Part shown: positions 43,935 to 55,494 of the stretch, piece by piece
Numbering within the stretch: the first letter of the stretch is position 1
Layout: the number at the start of each line of letters is the position of its first letter
From: Angiostrongylus vasorum
Lineage: Eukaryota > Nematoda > Chromadorea > Rhabditida > Metastrongylidae
Assembly (NCBI GenBank): GCA_018806985.1
Contig: JADANN010000263.1
Coordinates: 1 to 64,000 of the forward strand
Length of the DNA stretch: 64,000 bases
Direction: 5' to 3'
The notes under the pieces: generated by a model
The model's database searches: none
Told to the model about the DNA's origin: nothing
The model's input: the letters and a program-made list of their open reading frames with translations, nothing else
Position numbers and translations under genes: made by a program

Positions 43935-44200
43935 ACGCATGTGGTGCCTAAGAGTGCCCTGCAATACATAAGCGGTCTTTGGTACGATCCCACCCTTCGG
44001 GCCTAGAATGTGTGTCATAATATACGGGATCGACAAATTGGCACCGAAACTTGTTTGAGAAGATAAAACAACAATCTGAAGCGTTCGCTAGCTTTTTTCT
44101 ATGAAATCTATAATCTATTTACACATTCATCCAACTCTACAATGTTCAATGAAGTCGAATTCATGGCGCAGCCCAGAGGGCTTCGTAGGCAATTAATGTT
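43935..44200 (+). repeat. Family D SINE, decayed copy
   Basis: Head region GTGGTGCCTAAGAGTGCCCT and GGTACGATCCCACCC; body GGGATCGACAAATTGGCACC and ACAATGTTCAATGAAGTCGA. Confidence 0.5.
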
Positions 44201-44344
44201 TTATCACTTTATGTTGTACACAAATCCTTCGCGGAAAAATACGAGTTTCAGGATGTTCGGTTCTTGAAATATCTTCACAAGCACTGGAGTGTACTGTGTC
44301 CGAATAGAAAGTGTGGAATAATTTAAATCCTCTGCCAATTCATT

Positions 44345-44510
44345 CTCATCATCCTGACTAACCAGGCTCCTAGAAAGCGAAATTTGCGGAAACGTTAGCT
44401 TTTTTGTTAACGACAATTAAAGGAACAACCTCGCGTGTACTTATGAAGAAAGCAGCGAATACCAAACAAAGTCGAGGTTAATGGAAATTCGATCTTTGGA
44501 ATTACCAACC
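44345..44510 (+). repeat. PLE pseudo-LTR fragment
   Basis: Decayed core AAGCGAAATTTGCGGAAACG then TTAGC, followed by AACAACCTCGCG and the terminal GTCGAGGTTAATGGAAATTC, which match the 20.5-20.6 kb pLTR end. Confidence 0.55.
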
Positions 44511-44514
44511 GGGT

Positions 44515-46635
44515 TAGTCAACCATCCCCGTGGCCATCGGGATGGACATAATCACTGTTCTATTGCTTTCCCACGATATGCATCATCATTTCATTCAAAT
44601 TTCTTACAACTCCGTAAACCTTCCCATTGCTTGTAACTCATGGACCATAAAAACCACAAATCGAAAATAAAGTAGAAAAAACAATAATCCTGGTGGTGTG
44701 ACTAAAATAGTTTTCAATTTGAAATGTCTATTTGCAGACTTCATATGTCAGAAGAACCTAAGCACTTCTTAAATTCGTTCTCTTAGAATACTCTGCCGTG
44801 ATCGTGTATCATCTTTCATAACAATATGAGGTATTCAAGCTAAGTAAGATTTTCACAAGTCGTTAGCAACAACAATTGCAGGGTTTGAGTATTGGAAGAA
44901 GATTTTCTACCTTATACCTTTCTACCTTAGATTCTTTGGATTCCATGACGACCAGGATTCCGGCAACTAGTCGATCGATCTCTCGATGGCAGTTTATTGA
45001 GAAAGATTTCTCTCTATAAGGGTTTATATAAATCAGAAAGCTTAGGAACGAGTACATGACAGAAATCTTTGAGTGTTAAGTGCAGAAAACCATCGATTTT
45101 CAAAAAAAGCTGGTACACGCACTTTTATCTCCTAACATTCCAGCAATGAAAGGCAAGTGAAACACGTTCGATGGTGAATTAGGGTGAAGATTAAGCATGG
45201 AGTGATCTCTATATTTAACACATTCATATTGTGAGTCAAAGGTGTCTTTCAAGTTTTCACATCTATAGACAGTCCTCCAAGTATAAGATTTATTCCACCG
45301 TGATGTTTCTTATTCTCTTAAATAAAAGACGTTTTTCAAAATAGTATTTGTTATTCTTTCCCATTTGAAATTAGAAACACCATGAAGAATGCAGACGGCT
45401 GCACAGCATGCAGACCACCACTCATCTTCAGGACTCTGTTATTCCATAGTGACGATGGAAGAAGCCTCTATAGTTCGGCGAATGCTACCGTTACATAAGG
45501 ATTGGTTACTGACCGTTTATAGCAGTATGAGAAGAACTGGGAGGGTTTTCTTTTCTCTTCAATAGATTTTATTTAAACACGCAAAAATGCTGTATGTTTT
45601 GAAGCGAATTCATTTCCTGAATACAGTGTTTTCGCTGCAGATGAAATTCTGTTCATATGCCTTGCTAAAAGGTGCAGTTCGACAAGAGTTTGTGATGATC
45701 TAAAAAGTCTTTGTTGCTCTTCTTAGACGAATACATAATTTATTTTACTCTCGCAAATGGTAAGGAAACCAATTTACTTTCTTGTCGTTAGAATTAGTTT
45801 CATTGATGTCACAAATTCTAAGTGGTTTAGGTGCTCAGAAGGGTGGAAAGTAATGATGAATACTTGAGTGGACCGAAACTGCTTGAGTATTCATTAAAAT
45901 AAGAGGTTTTAGACTCAAGTTTCAAGTTTAATTAACTGTTTTTGTCAAGTTCGATTAGATTTTCCTTTAAGTTCCTTGGAAAGGTTTCTTGAAAAAAACC
46001 CTAACGGTTGCTTCTCTACACGACAATCTGGAGTAGCACTAAGTGCACTAAGACACCATTAATACGAAATAATGCTTTCACTTGCATTCGTAAATATTTC
46101 TTTATGAGCTAATAAAGAACTTTTACAATGCACCTTTCATACCGTGGTTTGTCTCCCATAAATTTTTTTGGTGTATTATTTAATCCATATTTCATGCGAA
46201 AATGGCATTGCACTCAGTTTTCTCGTCTGCTCTTTTTTTGTGCTTTGCCTTTTTTTAATAAATATCACCTTTCGAGGCTTCTAGAGAGTACGGTAATTGC
46301 ATACAGGTGAACTGCTTGTCAAATCTTATTTCAGCTGCTTTCCAGTTAATTGCTAAGTGATCCAAGTGGGTGTCAGTAAAGCCTTCATTTGTTCCTGTCG
46401 TGTTCCCTGAGTAATCTAATGAGTTCTGCTCATTCTAAGGAAGAAATGATCACCATTGTCTTTTTGAAGAAATGAGTAGGTAGCTTATCTACTGTGCACT
46501 TGACATTCCCTGAGACACAATCGTTAATGAGTATGCTCATCAGTTGTCATAAAGACGTCTTATATTTCCGGCTCTTCTGATTTTCAACATCACGACTTAT
46601 ACGGCGACACAACTGCCGGTTGATTATCTAAACTT
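44515..46635. other. Long stretch without a recognisable gene
   Basis: AT-rich. A few higher-GC pockets (45380-45480) lack a convincing frame. No repeat family member seen. Confidence 0.35.
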
Positions 46636-46639
46636 TCGA

Positions 46640-46890
46640 ATTCTCCTTTTCATTTGCGTCATGCAGAATAAATCCTAGCACCGCCTTTTCGACTGCGCTT
46701 TCTAAAACGCTGAGTAATCGTCCAGGCTACTTACCTAGCGTGTGCGTCTCCGTAGTGGTCGATAATGCAGGACGAATAGCAAACTCGAAAACGCGGCAGC
46801 GAATTCGAATATTTTCTGCTTTTTTTCACTATATCTTCAAGGCTCTTCAAAATCCTCAAGCCTCTCTCTACCTTCTGCATGGATTTGGAG
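46640..46890 (-). mobile_element. RTE fragment (thumb region)
   Basis: Minus strand: ILKSLEDIVKKSRKYSNSLP, then after frameshifts RLLSVLESAVEKAVLGFI, matching the RTE SIEDVVKK ... SVIERAVER block. Confidence 0.5.
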
Positions 46891-46916
46891 CGAAGTTGCT
46901 TATTAAAGTAATACAC

Positions 46917-47305
46917 ATGATACTTAATGCTTGAACGGCCCGTCCTCACCAGTTGTGCGAACCTCAGCATAATCACCATTTTCCGGAGATTTGCTGGTTA
47001 AGCCATTGTGGTTCCCTGGAATCCCGAGGTCAGCCTGGCCAAAGTCTGTCCCAGGTCTTCACCACCACAGGCAGTCGCAGCCCTTGTGGATCAGAGGGGG
47101 ATTTACCACCATGCGACTTTGAACCAGGACGGTGGTGGATCCTGCTATTGGTTTACTCTTAGCTAGGCTTCCTAATGAAAACGCCGGACTCTTTCTCAGC
47201 TTGGGAGACCCTGCCGGGGAGGACGAATTTCCCCACTGTACATCGCAATCCGGCACCCAGGAACACTTCCCAGCCACGATTAAGCGGCAAACTGTTAGGA
47301 GGAAA
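46917..47305 (+). repeat. Family B repeat, copy 3
   Basis: ATGATACTTAATGCTTGAAC then GGCCCGTCCTCACCAGTTGT; CAGTCGCAGCCCTTGTGGAT; ends CACGATTAAGCGGCAAACTG. Confidence 0.65.
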
Positions 47306-47309
47306 GTAA

Positions 47310-47785
47310 TATTTAGCAATAATAAATGCTGCAAAAGACTTTTATAGAGCAATCATTTTAAGTGATTCGCAGAAATCATTTAGATTTCATCACATTACGT
47401 GCTCTTGTTTTTCTAACACCGCCCATAATCCGATTTGAATAAAATTTCTTCGTTAACATTGAAAAAACCCTTATCACATCACTTTAGCATATCGTTCTTC
47501 TTCTTACGCTCTTTGTTATTAAGTAGGTAATATAAGCAAAACTTGGTTGAGTTGATAAGTTTCTACAAAAAGACATCTATCGACAGAACGATGAGCGCTG
47601 CAAATTAGGTGCTGCGTAGGCTTCCAGCAAGCAACTTCATCCATTTCTATAAAGCATCATTCAAGAGGTGATCATCAATTTGACCACATTTTTTACTGGG
47701 CTCAAAATTTTGCTTTCCCAATTTTCATCTATATGTGAGCCTATAAGTAAAGAAATATTCTAAATTGCGTTTCCTAACAACCACA
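47310..47785. other. Spacer between inverted family B copies
   Basis: AT-rich 475 bp between two inverted copies of family B; nothing else seen. Confidence 0.4.
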
Positions 47786-47786
47786 T

Positions 47787-48180
47787 TCTTCCCAACGGTT
47801 TACCTCATCATCGTGGCTGGGAGGTGTTCCTGGGTATCGGACTGCGATGTACAGCGGGGGAGATTCATCCCACCCGACAGAGTCTCCCAAACTCAAGTCC
47901 GGCTTTTCCATCAGGAAGCCTAGCAAAGAGTAAACCAATACCAAGATCCACCACCGTCCTGGTATGAAACTAGTAGCATTGCGGTAAATCTCCCTCTGAT
48001 TAACGAGAGCGACGACTGCCTGTGGTGGCGAAGACCAGAGGCAGACTTTGGCCAGGCTGACCACGGGACTGCAGGGAATCATAATGGCTTCAACCAGCAA
48101 GTGTCCGAAAAATGAAGATTATGCTGGGGCCCGCACAACCAGAAAGTTCGGGCCATTCAAGTATCAAGTATCAAGTAAGT
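47787..48180 (-). repeat. Family B repeat, copy 4, inverted
   Basis: CCCAACGGTTTACCTCATCA at left and TATGCTGGGGCCCGCACAAC at right, ending with ATTCAAGTATCAAGTATCAA GTAAGTAA, a run of AAGTATC units. This is the clearest tail of the family and supports minus-to-plus polarity of transcription in copy 1. Confidence 0.65.
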
Positions 48181-48299
48181 AACAACCACACTGCACTTTA
48201 GCGATTCAATCAGGTTCTCTTGAATTTGTATCGAGTATAAAATTTTGCAACTACATCAGGTTTCATTTTCGATTCGGCTTTAATCACAATGTTTAACTC

Positions 48300-48520
48300 T
48301 TATTTGCTACCTGTTATCTTTTTACAGTAGGGTGAACGGTTTGCGCTCCCCATAACACTCTCGTTGACGGGTTATTGGTGATGGCACCTTGTGTAGAAAA
48401 TTGACTAAGGGGAAGGTAAAGGAAGTGCCTCAATGAAGCGATGGATAACATGTGAGACACCGGAAAGGTTAATAGTGAGTTCAAATCTGCCCTGCTGTCT
48501 ACGTTTTGAAAAGAATCTCA
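48300..48520 (-). repeat. Divergent family C unit
   Basis: TTGACGGGTTATTGGTGATG, then GTGCCTCAATGAAGCGATGG, GGAAAGGTTAATAGTGAGTT CAAATC and TTTTTTCAGCATCATAG. Weak but collinear with family C. Confidence 0.45.
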
Positions 48521-48524
48521 TAGT

Positions 48525-50005
48525 GAGTTTTTTCAGCATCATAGTCAGTTTTAATTACTTTGTTAGATTTTTCTCTGATGAAAGCGAAAATCTCATAGGT
48601 GAGTCTCATCTGAAAATCACTTCGTCTCTAGAAGTTCGGTGCTCCTCCACATTACGTTTAAGTGGTCAAACAGGGCAAAATGGCGGTCCTGCTTAGTTTA
48701 CTTATAATAACAATACTTTTAGAAAAACCGACCCACTCTCTCTGCTGCACCAAATTAGCTTCTGGCTACCGCATACACATAATGATACTTGCCTATATGT
48801 GTAAATGGATGTTTTTCTATTTGTTTGCAAATCGTATTCCCTACATCAATTCGAGAAAAAGGCTCTCAATTAAGTGAATTGAAGCACATGTGTGTTAAGA
48901 GGCGGTTCGCATTCGCTTCAAACAAATAAGCCGCCCGTCAGCTTCAGCAAAGCCAGCAGGCTGCCTGCAAACGTTTCCAGTCCACACTAGAATCTGGCGA
49001 ACTTAGGCTTATGCCTAGGAATAGGGTTGTGCTTAGGAGCTCACTCATAGAACTGGGCATGGGGGGCGGGGGTTAGGCTAAGGGTGAAACCTAAATTTAA
49101 ACTTAGTATTGAGGTTCTTACAGCCATGACTATATGCTTTGTAAAAACGGTGAAAATAATGATCGTCATGGAAAAGACTTCGCTTACTTCGTGTTAGTTT
49201 AAACATCATGCACAACTTTGGAGTGTGATAGGAAGAAACTGAAGCTCTGATACAGCTTGACCGAGTTGTACAGTAATTTGACTGATAAAAAAAACATGAC
49301 TAGAGATAACAGTGACAGCGAAATCCTCACGAAGCCCATTATGACTTATTCACTAGGACCAGTTGTTTAGTGGAAAAGAAAGCCAAGTAACTACAATTCA
49401 AAGGGGTTTGGCCAGACACTTTGCTACATTCTCTTTGTGCAAGAATAGAAGAACAAAAATAAAGATTTTTCGTCTTAGGGAACGTCATCTCCTATCAAGC
49501 CTCCTGCATAATCACTTAAAGTTAGACTGAAATTATAGTTCTAAAACTGGTGCTTGGCTAATACGAAATACAACTACGAGATTGCTGACATATTTGGTGC
49601 TAATTTGTTTCGAATCGAAATCACTTCCTATACACACCGTATCACATGTTGATCGTCTCAAAAAGCTTTGTGATTCCTTCAACGATGTTAGTCATTTTTT
49701 TTGTAACAAAGAGAAACACTCTTGTAGGCGATTCAATTTCGTGCTTCTTTTTTTTCTTTCTCGTTCAATACTTCCTTATTCTTCCTGGAATCCTCACCGA
49801 CAACTGTGAGTGACCTAGACAACTGTGGAGCAAAGTAGTAATAACAGTATTAATCAAATGTTTTTTCCTTGTGATTCTTTCTTAACAATGGAAATTATTT
49901 GTAGCAGTAGCTACACGATTTGCTTAAAAAATCCATTCTTCCTTTAAGTGAATAGATAACACTGATAACAAAAGGAGAAGTGAACGGCAGTATTCACTCA
50001 TACTA
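48525..50005. other. No firm feature
   Basis: AT-rich. 49545-49600 resembles the start of family C. A G-rich GGGGGGCGGGGGTTAGG tract lies near 49060-49077. Confidence 0.3.
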
Positions 50006-50009
50006 TTTA

Positions 50010-50165
50010 TTTTATTTTACTCTATATGACCCGTCATCAAATCTACTGTGGGAATCCCAAGACATTTTGGATCCTATTCGTTTCCTCACAACCACCATCT
50101 ACGAAGGTCTTTGAACATTTCGAGTGCTCAGTGAATTTCTTTGAATTTTTTCAACTTAGGCAAAG
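50010..50165 (-). repeat. Family A headless copy
   Basis: TATTTATTTTATTTTACTCT, CACAACCACCATCTACGAAG and GTCTTTGAACATTT. Confidence 0.45.
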
Positions 50166-50404
50166 TTGATATACAACCTTTATTCGGCTAGCATCTCGAC
50201 GTCTTCTTCTTTATTACAGCGGATCGTAAAACTGGATGGTCCACAGTTGTTCGTTTGCTCGGTATGGCGTCTTCGTCTTCATATGGAGTCGGATCTTCCT
50301 CAGTAGAGCACCGGTCGAATGAGACGGCCTTACATCGCAGCGCTCTTTTATAAAGGACAATTGATGAAAAAGCCGGCATAGTTAAGTGAAAGCCGGTGTC
50401 GTAA
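50166..50404 (-). repeat. Divergent PLE pseudo-LTR (family F), copy 2
   Basis: CCTTTATTCGGCTAGCATCT at left and TCGTCTTCATATGGAGTCGG inside; aligned with 10640-10860. Sandwiched between two family A copies. Confidence 0.45.
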
Positions 50405-50725
50405 CAAATCACTTTTTTTTAATTTTATATTTTTATAATTGTAATTTTCCAGCATCCATAATCCAAGAAGGTTTTCAGCTTTTGCATGTGGCTTTGCCTG
50501 CTGTTTAAGGATTTTCCACTTTATTTTGACTGTCGTAGAATGCTGGTTGAGTCGATTCTTCCTGGCGTCCCGAGATAGCTGAGCTGGAGGGTTCCCATTT
50601 ATATTGCAGAGAGTAACTTTTTTCACGGAGAAGTCCGGTGAGGCGCCAGAGGAAGGATCAGACCAGCACCGTGCTCGTGATCATCGGCATCACTACCACT
50701 GTGCTATTCGCCCCTGACCTTATGA
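50405..50725 (-). repeat. Family A SINE-like repeat, best-preserved copy
   Basis: The minus-strand head at 50640-50715 reads GAATAGCACAGTGGTAGTGA (A box) and GTGCTGGTCTGATCCTTCC (B box). The left end is a T-run (A tail on the minus strand). Body TCGTAGAATGCTGGTTGAGT. Confidence 0.65.
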
Positions 50726-50729
50726 TATA

Positions 50730-51740
50730 ATAACAATAAGACATAATAAGTTGTTTTATAACGGAGATATAATGTAGATATTTTTGCGTTATCACCACTT
50801 AGCAATCTTAAATCAACCTTGTTAAGAAAGAAGAAAATCGTCGGTACCCATTCGGACTCGTTTAATCTTTACCAGTTGCCTTGAGCTTAATAGCACCTCC
50901 TCAGAAGTGGATGCCAATAAAAGTACATTTAATTAAAGGAGGTAGCCTTCATATGATGTAGTCCCGTCTATGACGTCGTCATCTGCTGAAACTACAAATA
51001 GTATTTGTTCGTAGGTGAGCTTCCGTGTATATGTGACAGTGCTCTATCACTTGGATTTTGATCTCAATGGAATGTGTTATTGGAAACGTCTATTGGAAGA
51101 ACACAATTCGACAACAAAATGTACTTTTATGCTTCATCTGAAATAATAATTTATTGAGTGATGGTGACATAGTGATGGAGCATTAGAGGAAAGATCAGTT
51201 AATCAAGAAAAGAAAAGAAGGGGGAAAACTGTGATAGGTGGAAACAAGCAATAAAAGAAGCTAGAAATTGCTTATTCGGCTACTGAGAAGAACCTTCGAG
51301 ACACAATCATCTGAAGAGATCAAAGTCACTCAATTTTATGGACTAAGCACATCATTCATTTTTTAATGGAAACGAAGCGTTCTGGATTTCGAAAACGTGC
51401 TTGAGGTCGCTTTGCAGGTAACAGTGAAGAAAACACAAACAAGATTTGGTAGCTTTTCTATAATTTTTTTTCTCTAGCGAGCATTTCTAGCCACTCTTTA
51501 TGCAGTGTACCATGCCATAAAAGAAAATCAAAAAACCCTCGTACTGCTTACTCTCTTTTTTCTTTCCATTTCCTTTTTTTCTGTCTCATCCTCATTCTTG
51601 CTCTCTTTTCCTCGTTGTGCGTGCCCAAATACGGTAACTACTACTGAACGCGATTCGTGACCGTAGAATACTGCATTCACGACGTCCGATGCTTCCTCAG
51701 ATTTCCTATTTAATGCGTTTATTATACAAGTAGAAAGTGG
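50730..51740. other. No feature seen
   Basis: AT-rich; no exon or repeat recognised. Confidence 0.3.
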
Positions 51741-51744
51741 CGTA

Positions 51745-51930
51745 GGATAAAAAGTTAGGTTTCGCTCAACTCATGAGAAATGTGCCATACCTTCGACTCC
51801 AATTAGCACCGACGAGTATAATGCATGCATATTTGGTTTAACTTGTTCTGACCTAACGATGTTTCAGATCTATGTTTCCGTTCTCCTAGACAAACACTGT
51901 ACCAATTTGCTTACTCCAAAAAAGATGAAT
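51745..51930 (-). repeat. Decayed family D piece
   Basis: AGGATAAAAAGTTAGGTTTC at left and CTCCTAGACAAACACTGTAC CAATTTGC at right. Confidence 0.4.
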
Positions 51931-51934
51931 CCTT

Positions 51935-52485
51935 TTGTTTTTGCATTAATGACGCAATTAAGCCAACCATCCTTTGCGTATTTCGAGGCATTTCTAAGTA
52001 TCGCGCTGCATTCGTCCAACTCCGTCCACGGATGTAGTTCATAGAGGGAATCTCACGTAGCTTAGTGACCACGCAATGTGGCGTGTCCTCAGGTAGCAGA
52101 AAGTGGGATAATCGCGGACCAAAAACGAGCTATTGCACTTCTGAGACGCAGATGGATCCAGGGATTGACTCGTTGTTATCGTTGCTCCGATTTGGTACAT
52201 ATACCTTTTGAGTTTATTAGGACGCATTATTGCATGGGTATGCAGATGTGTTCTCATTTATGCGGATTGTACTCTACAAATCAATTTGGCCAATGTCCTG
52301 CAATCAAGTGATTGGGATATATACATAGGAGGCGGTTAGAAGTCGCTTCCATTAGATAACCTCGCCATTAACTCTGGAAGAGACCGGCAAGCTACCCATG
52401 AGTTTATCCAGCTCCCACGTGAGAACTCAGCAAGCTATACGTGTGTATCAAAAAAAGTAAGCACAGTAAAAAGCAGTAACTCCCA
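51935..52485. other. No feature seen
   Basis: Frames of 72-77 codons on both strands at 52039-52311 overlap and match nothing known. Confidence 0.3.
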
Positions 52486-52582
52486 TGTCCGACTTTCTAT
52501 TAACCTCGGCATTGATTGAATAATTCTTTCTACTTCTGTTTAGCAAACACGAGGTGTTATTTTATTCTTTTATTTACGTATA

Positions 52583-52621
52583 AGCTGACGTTTCGGCGGA
52601 TTTCGCCTTCCTCAGAACCTG
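52583..52621 (-). ncRNA. Hammerhead-ribozyme-like motif
   Basis: Minus strand AGGTTCTGAGGAAGGCGAAA then TCCGCCGAAACGTCAGCTT. CTGAGGA, GGC/GCC hairpin, GAAA and GTC are present, with one extra A before the hairpin. Confidence 0.55.
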
Positions 52622-52689
52622 GAAAGGTCAAGTTGAGTGCAATCTACACGGTCAAACACCTCCATAACCAAACAGAGAAAATGTTGAAG

Positions 52690-53055
52690 TTGAAACAACT
52701 AGTTCGTAACCGCCTATACGACCGTCTATGTGCAACGCAAAATTGTATAATTTGCCCCAATGGTAGAGACGGTGACTGCATGAGTTCGGATACAGTTTAT
52801 CTGGTCTCTTGCAAAGCGTGCGGGGACGAATACGTTGGCGAAACGGGTAGACCACTCTGCGTTCGTATAAAAGAACACCTAGTCGGCATACGTAAATCAA
52901 ATACTCCACTAGGCACGCAAGGACGCAGAGACATAACGGAGAAGAGTTTGAAGTACGGGTTACGATCCTAGCGCAGGAATCGAGAACACAAGCGCGCAAA
53001 ATTCTCGAGGCATTCTGGATCAATTCCAAGAATCCGAAAATGAACCGCAGGTAGG
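52690..53055 (+). pseudogene. PLE GIY-YIG endonuclease, frameshifted
   Basis: KQLVRNRLYDRLCATQNCII, then CPNGRDGDCMSSDTVYLVSC and GDEYVGETGRPLCVRIKEHL. The GIY-YIG core (VYLVS ... EYVGETG) with following Arg and Glu is intact, and the Cys pairs (CIIC, CKAC) are complete. A frameshift at ~52925 separates the tail (KILEAFWINSKNPKMNR). Divergent from the 16-20 kb copies. Confidence 0.8.
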
Positions 53056-53313
53056 AATGCCTACTTATCAATCACGCGTGATATTGGGCAGTATATAACC
53101 CTGTTATTCTGATGAGATGGGTACATTACGATTCAATGTGAACTCTGTGCGGTTGGTCTCCACGTGAAATATTTAGTGGAAGACTCATAGAAAGCGGTGA
53201 GCGTGCAAAGAAGATATTCTGTGTTTAATGTGATTGAAATTTTCGTTCAACAATTTCGCTGTTTGGTTATGGAGGCGTTTGACCGTGTAGATTGCACTCA
53301 ACTTGACCTTTCC

Positions 53314-53351
53314 AGGCTCTGACGAAGGCGAAATCAGCCGAAACGTCAGCT
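53314..53351 (+). ncRNA. Hammerhead-ribozyme-like motif
   Basis: Plus strand AGGCTCTGACGAAGGCGAAA then TCAGCCGAAACGTCAGCT. CTGACGA is a canonical hammerhead core box; hairpin, GAAA and GTC follow. Confidence 0.55.
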
Positions 53352-53489
53352 TGTACGTAAATAAAGAAATACAGTAAAAAAGCCTTTCTTGACAGCGAAA
53401 GAGTGCCGCAAACGGCAGCGTTAAGAAGGCCGAGCACATAAAGGCTGAAAAACTGCACTGTTATTATATACTGCCTAAATCACAAAGTG

Positions 53490-53832
53490 ATAAGGTGACC
53501 ATCTATATGGGCAATGCACGTTCACTTGCATCTGAGTCCTTGACAGAGGACTTGACTGTGGGGGGCAAGAAGGGTAAAGCACGGCGTAATCGGACTGGCT
53601 GAGACAACAAGACGCTACCTATTTAAGGACGTTTATGATACCGAATCTGCAGAAGGAAGACCACCCACCCCTATGGGCAGGCCTTCACAAAAACCCTGTA
53701 AGAGAGATATGATTCTTAACGAACCCACAGAGCGGGCGCAACCCACTGGGCCACTTTTTTGACGCGACAGGAAGAGAGGAAATTTACTGGCCCCCGCTCT
53801 AGTCACTCGACGATGAACGGGACGAAAAGTGA
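53490..53832 (+). mobile_element. RTE fragment: endonuclease start fused to C-terminus
   Basis: Starts with GNARSLASESLTEDL (APE N-terminus) and, after a break near 53645, continues with the RTE C-terminus (EEIYWPPL near 53785). Everything between is deleted. Confidence 0.6.
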
Positions 53833-53834
53833 TG

Positions 53835-55490
53835 CATGTAATGATGATACTGGAGGAACTGTCCCTCTTAACATGCGACTATAGAAGAGTCGGCGGCTTC
53901 GGCGTTCTCATCAGTGCGAGCTTGGCCATGAACATTGATTCATCCCAACACAGAACAACCAGGATCAGGCGTTTATTTAAGGTTGAAGAAATGCGGATAA
54001 ATACCGAATTTGAGCTTACGCAATGACATCAAGCTATGAGGAAGACGAACTCGTACAGTATTGTTTCAACTCGGAGAAGTTCTACAGAGAAGATAATACA
54101 TTCACTTAGGTTATCGTAGTAGACTTTAGCGATGTGATTAGACCCAGGAGAACGTCATAGCAAAGTCCCACTGACATCATCACCATATGAAATAAAGGAG
54201 GATGGATATGTTGTGCCACCGGTTCTTCCCTCCGAAATCCGACATGCCGTTTCGTCGATGAAAAACCGAACACCACCAGGTCGGGAGAGGATAAGAACAG
54301 AACACCTGAAGAACCTCCCACCAGTCCTCGTAAACACTCTGGCTCGACTCTTCACACGTTACCTGTCTGAATGCAAGGTCCAGACTCAGTGAAAGACCAG
54401 CAACACCCCGTGTTATTGTTCAAGAAGGGTGACATACACGATATTGGCAACTATTGCCCAATCTGGTTGCTATCTGTCGTCTACAAACTTTTCACTCGAG
54501 TCATCCTAAACAGGATTCACAGAACACTGGATGAATGATAGCCATGTGAGCAAGCAGGGTTTCGAAAAGGATTTAGTGCAATGGACCACATCCACACGAT
54601 AACAAGACTCATTGAAGTATTGCGAGAGTACAAAAGACCACTCTGTCTCACTTCCATCGATTTAAAAAAGCTTTTCACTCAGCTGAGATAGAAGCAGTCA
54701 TGAAAGACCTGGATAGTCAGGGAGTTCCTACAGAGCATAAGGATTCTTCGTGAGCTTTACAGAAATTTCACATCCAAGATGTCACCACTCTACAACGATA
54801 TTAACATTGACGTCAACAGAGGGTTTAGGCAAGGCGATACCATCTCGCCAAAATTATTTACCGCCACCCTCCAGAACGTCGTCCGAGCATTGGAATGGAA
54901 CAGTATGGAGGTGAAAATTGATGGTCGGCAATTACACCATCTTCGCATTGCCGACACCGTTCTTATAACGCAAAGCATTAGCTATCCGGAGCAAATGCTT
55001 GCTGATTTTGATAAATCCTGTTAGAAACAGGTTCAGGTAAGTTTCACAAAAATGCTGTTCATGGAGAGCAGATTGGTTTCGTATGCTCCATTCATGGTCA
55101 ACGGAATAAATATCGCTGAACGCTCCAGCTACGTGTATCTAGGTCGGGGAACCAACATGATGAACGACTTGGCTCCAGAGAAACAAGGACACCGTTTTAT
55201 ACCACAACCTGTCGAAGATAAGGTGGGCCGGACACATAATGCGTATTAGACAACCGATGGACAAGAGGCGCTAGCGACTAGATTCTTCGGGATGTCAAAA
55301 CTACCTACCCGATGGTCAGAGCTCGTCACGATAAGCCTAGAAGAAGGGTACTGATGCTTAACGAGTTCCTGAAGCGAGCAAAACCAACCGTTTTTGCTAC
55401 TGCGCACGATAGTGAGAAGTGCAATATGTACTGGGCCCCGCTCGAGTCACTCGGCTAACAACGGGAGGAGAGGTGGCAACGACATCATTA
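53835..55490 (+). mobile_element. RTE retrotransposon, internally deleted, longest RT
   Basis: APE part: VGGFGVLISASLAMNIDSS (53890), then the EKFYRED region to the DVIRPRRTS end at ~54155. It then jumps to the RT region near 54195. RT pieces: frame-shifted TEHLKNLPPVLVNTLARLFT (~54300), QAGFRKGF- at 54550, LTSIDLKK at 54650, then 54779-55024 with SPLYNDINIDVNRGFRQGDT, ISPKLFTATLQNVVRALEWN and FADD reduced to IADTVLIT. Then LVSYAPFMVNGINIAERSSY and the C-terminal tail to ~55480. The catalytic FADD box has lost an Asp and many stops are present, so it is dead. Confidence 0.85.
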
Positions 55491-55494
55491 CGTA

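Larger units (their letters stand above)
52490..53440 (+). mobile_element. PLE with inverted pLTRs around a truncated endonuclease
   Basis: A minus-oriented pLTR piece (52490-52680), a plus-oriented endonuclease end (52690-53060) and a plus-oriented pLTR (53060-53440). The two pLTR parts form a near-perfect ~90-bp inverted repeat: CAAGTTGAGTGCAATCTACA at 52627 against its complement near 53290. Both carry a good hammerhead-like core. RT is absent, so this is a severely 5'-truncated insertion whose 5' end carries an inverted pLTR. Confidence 0.8.
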
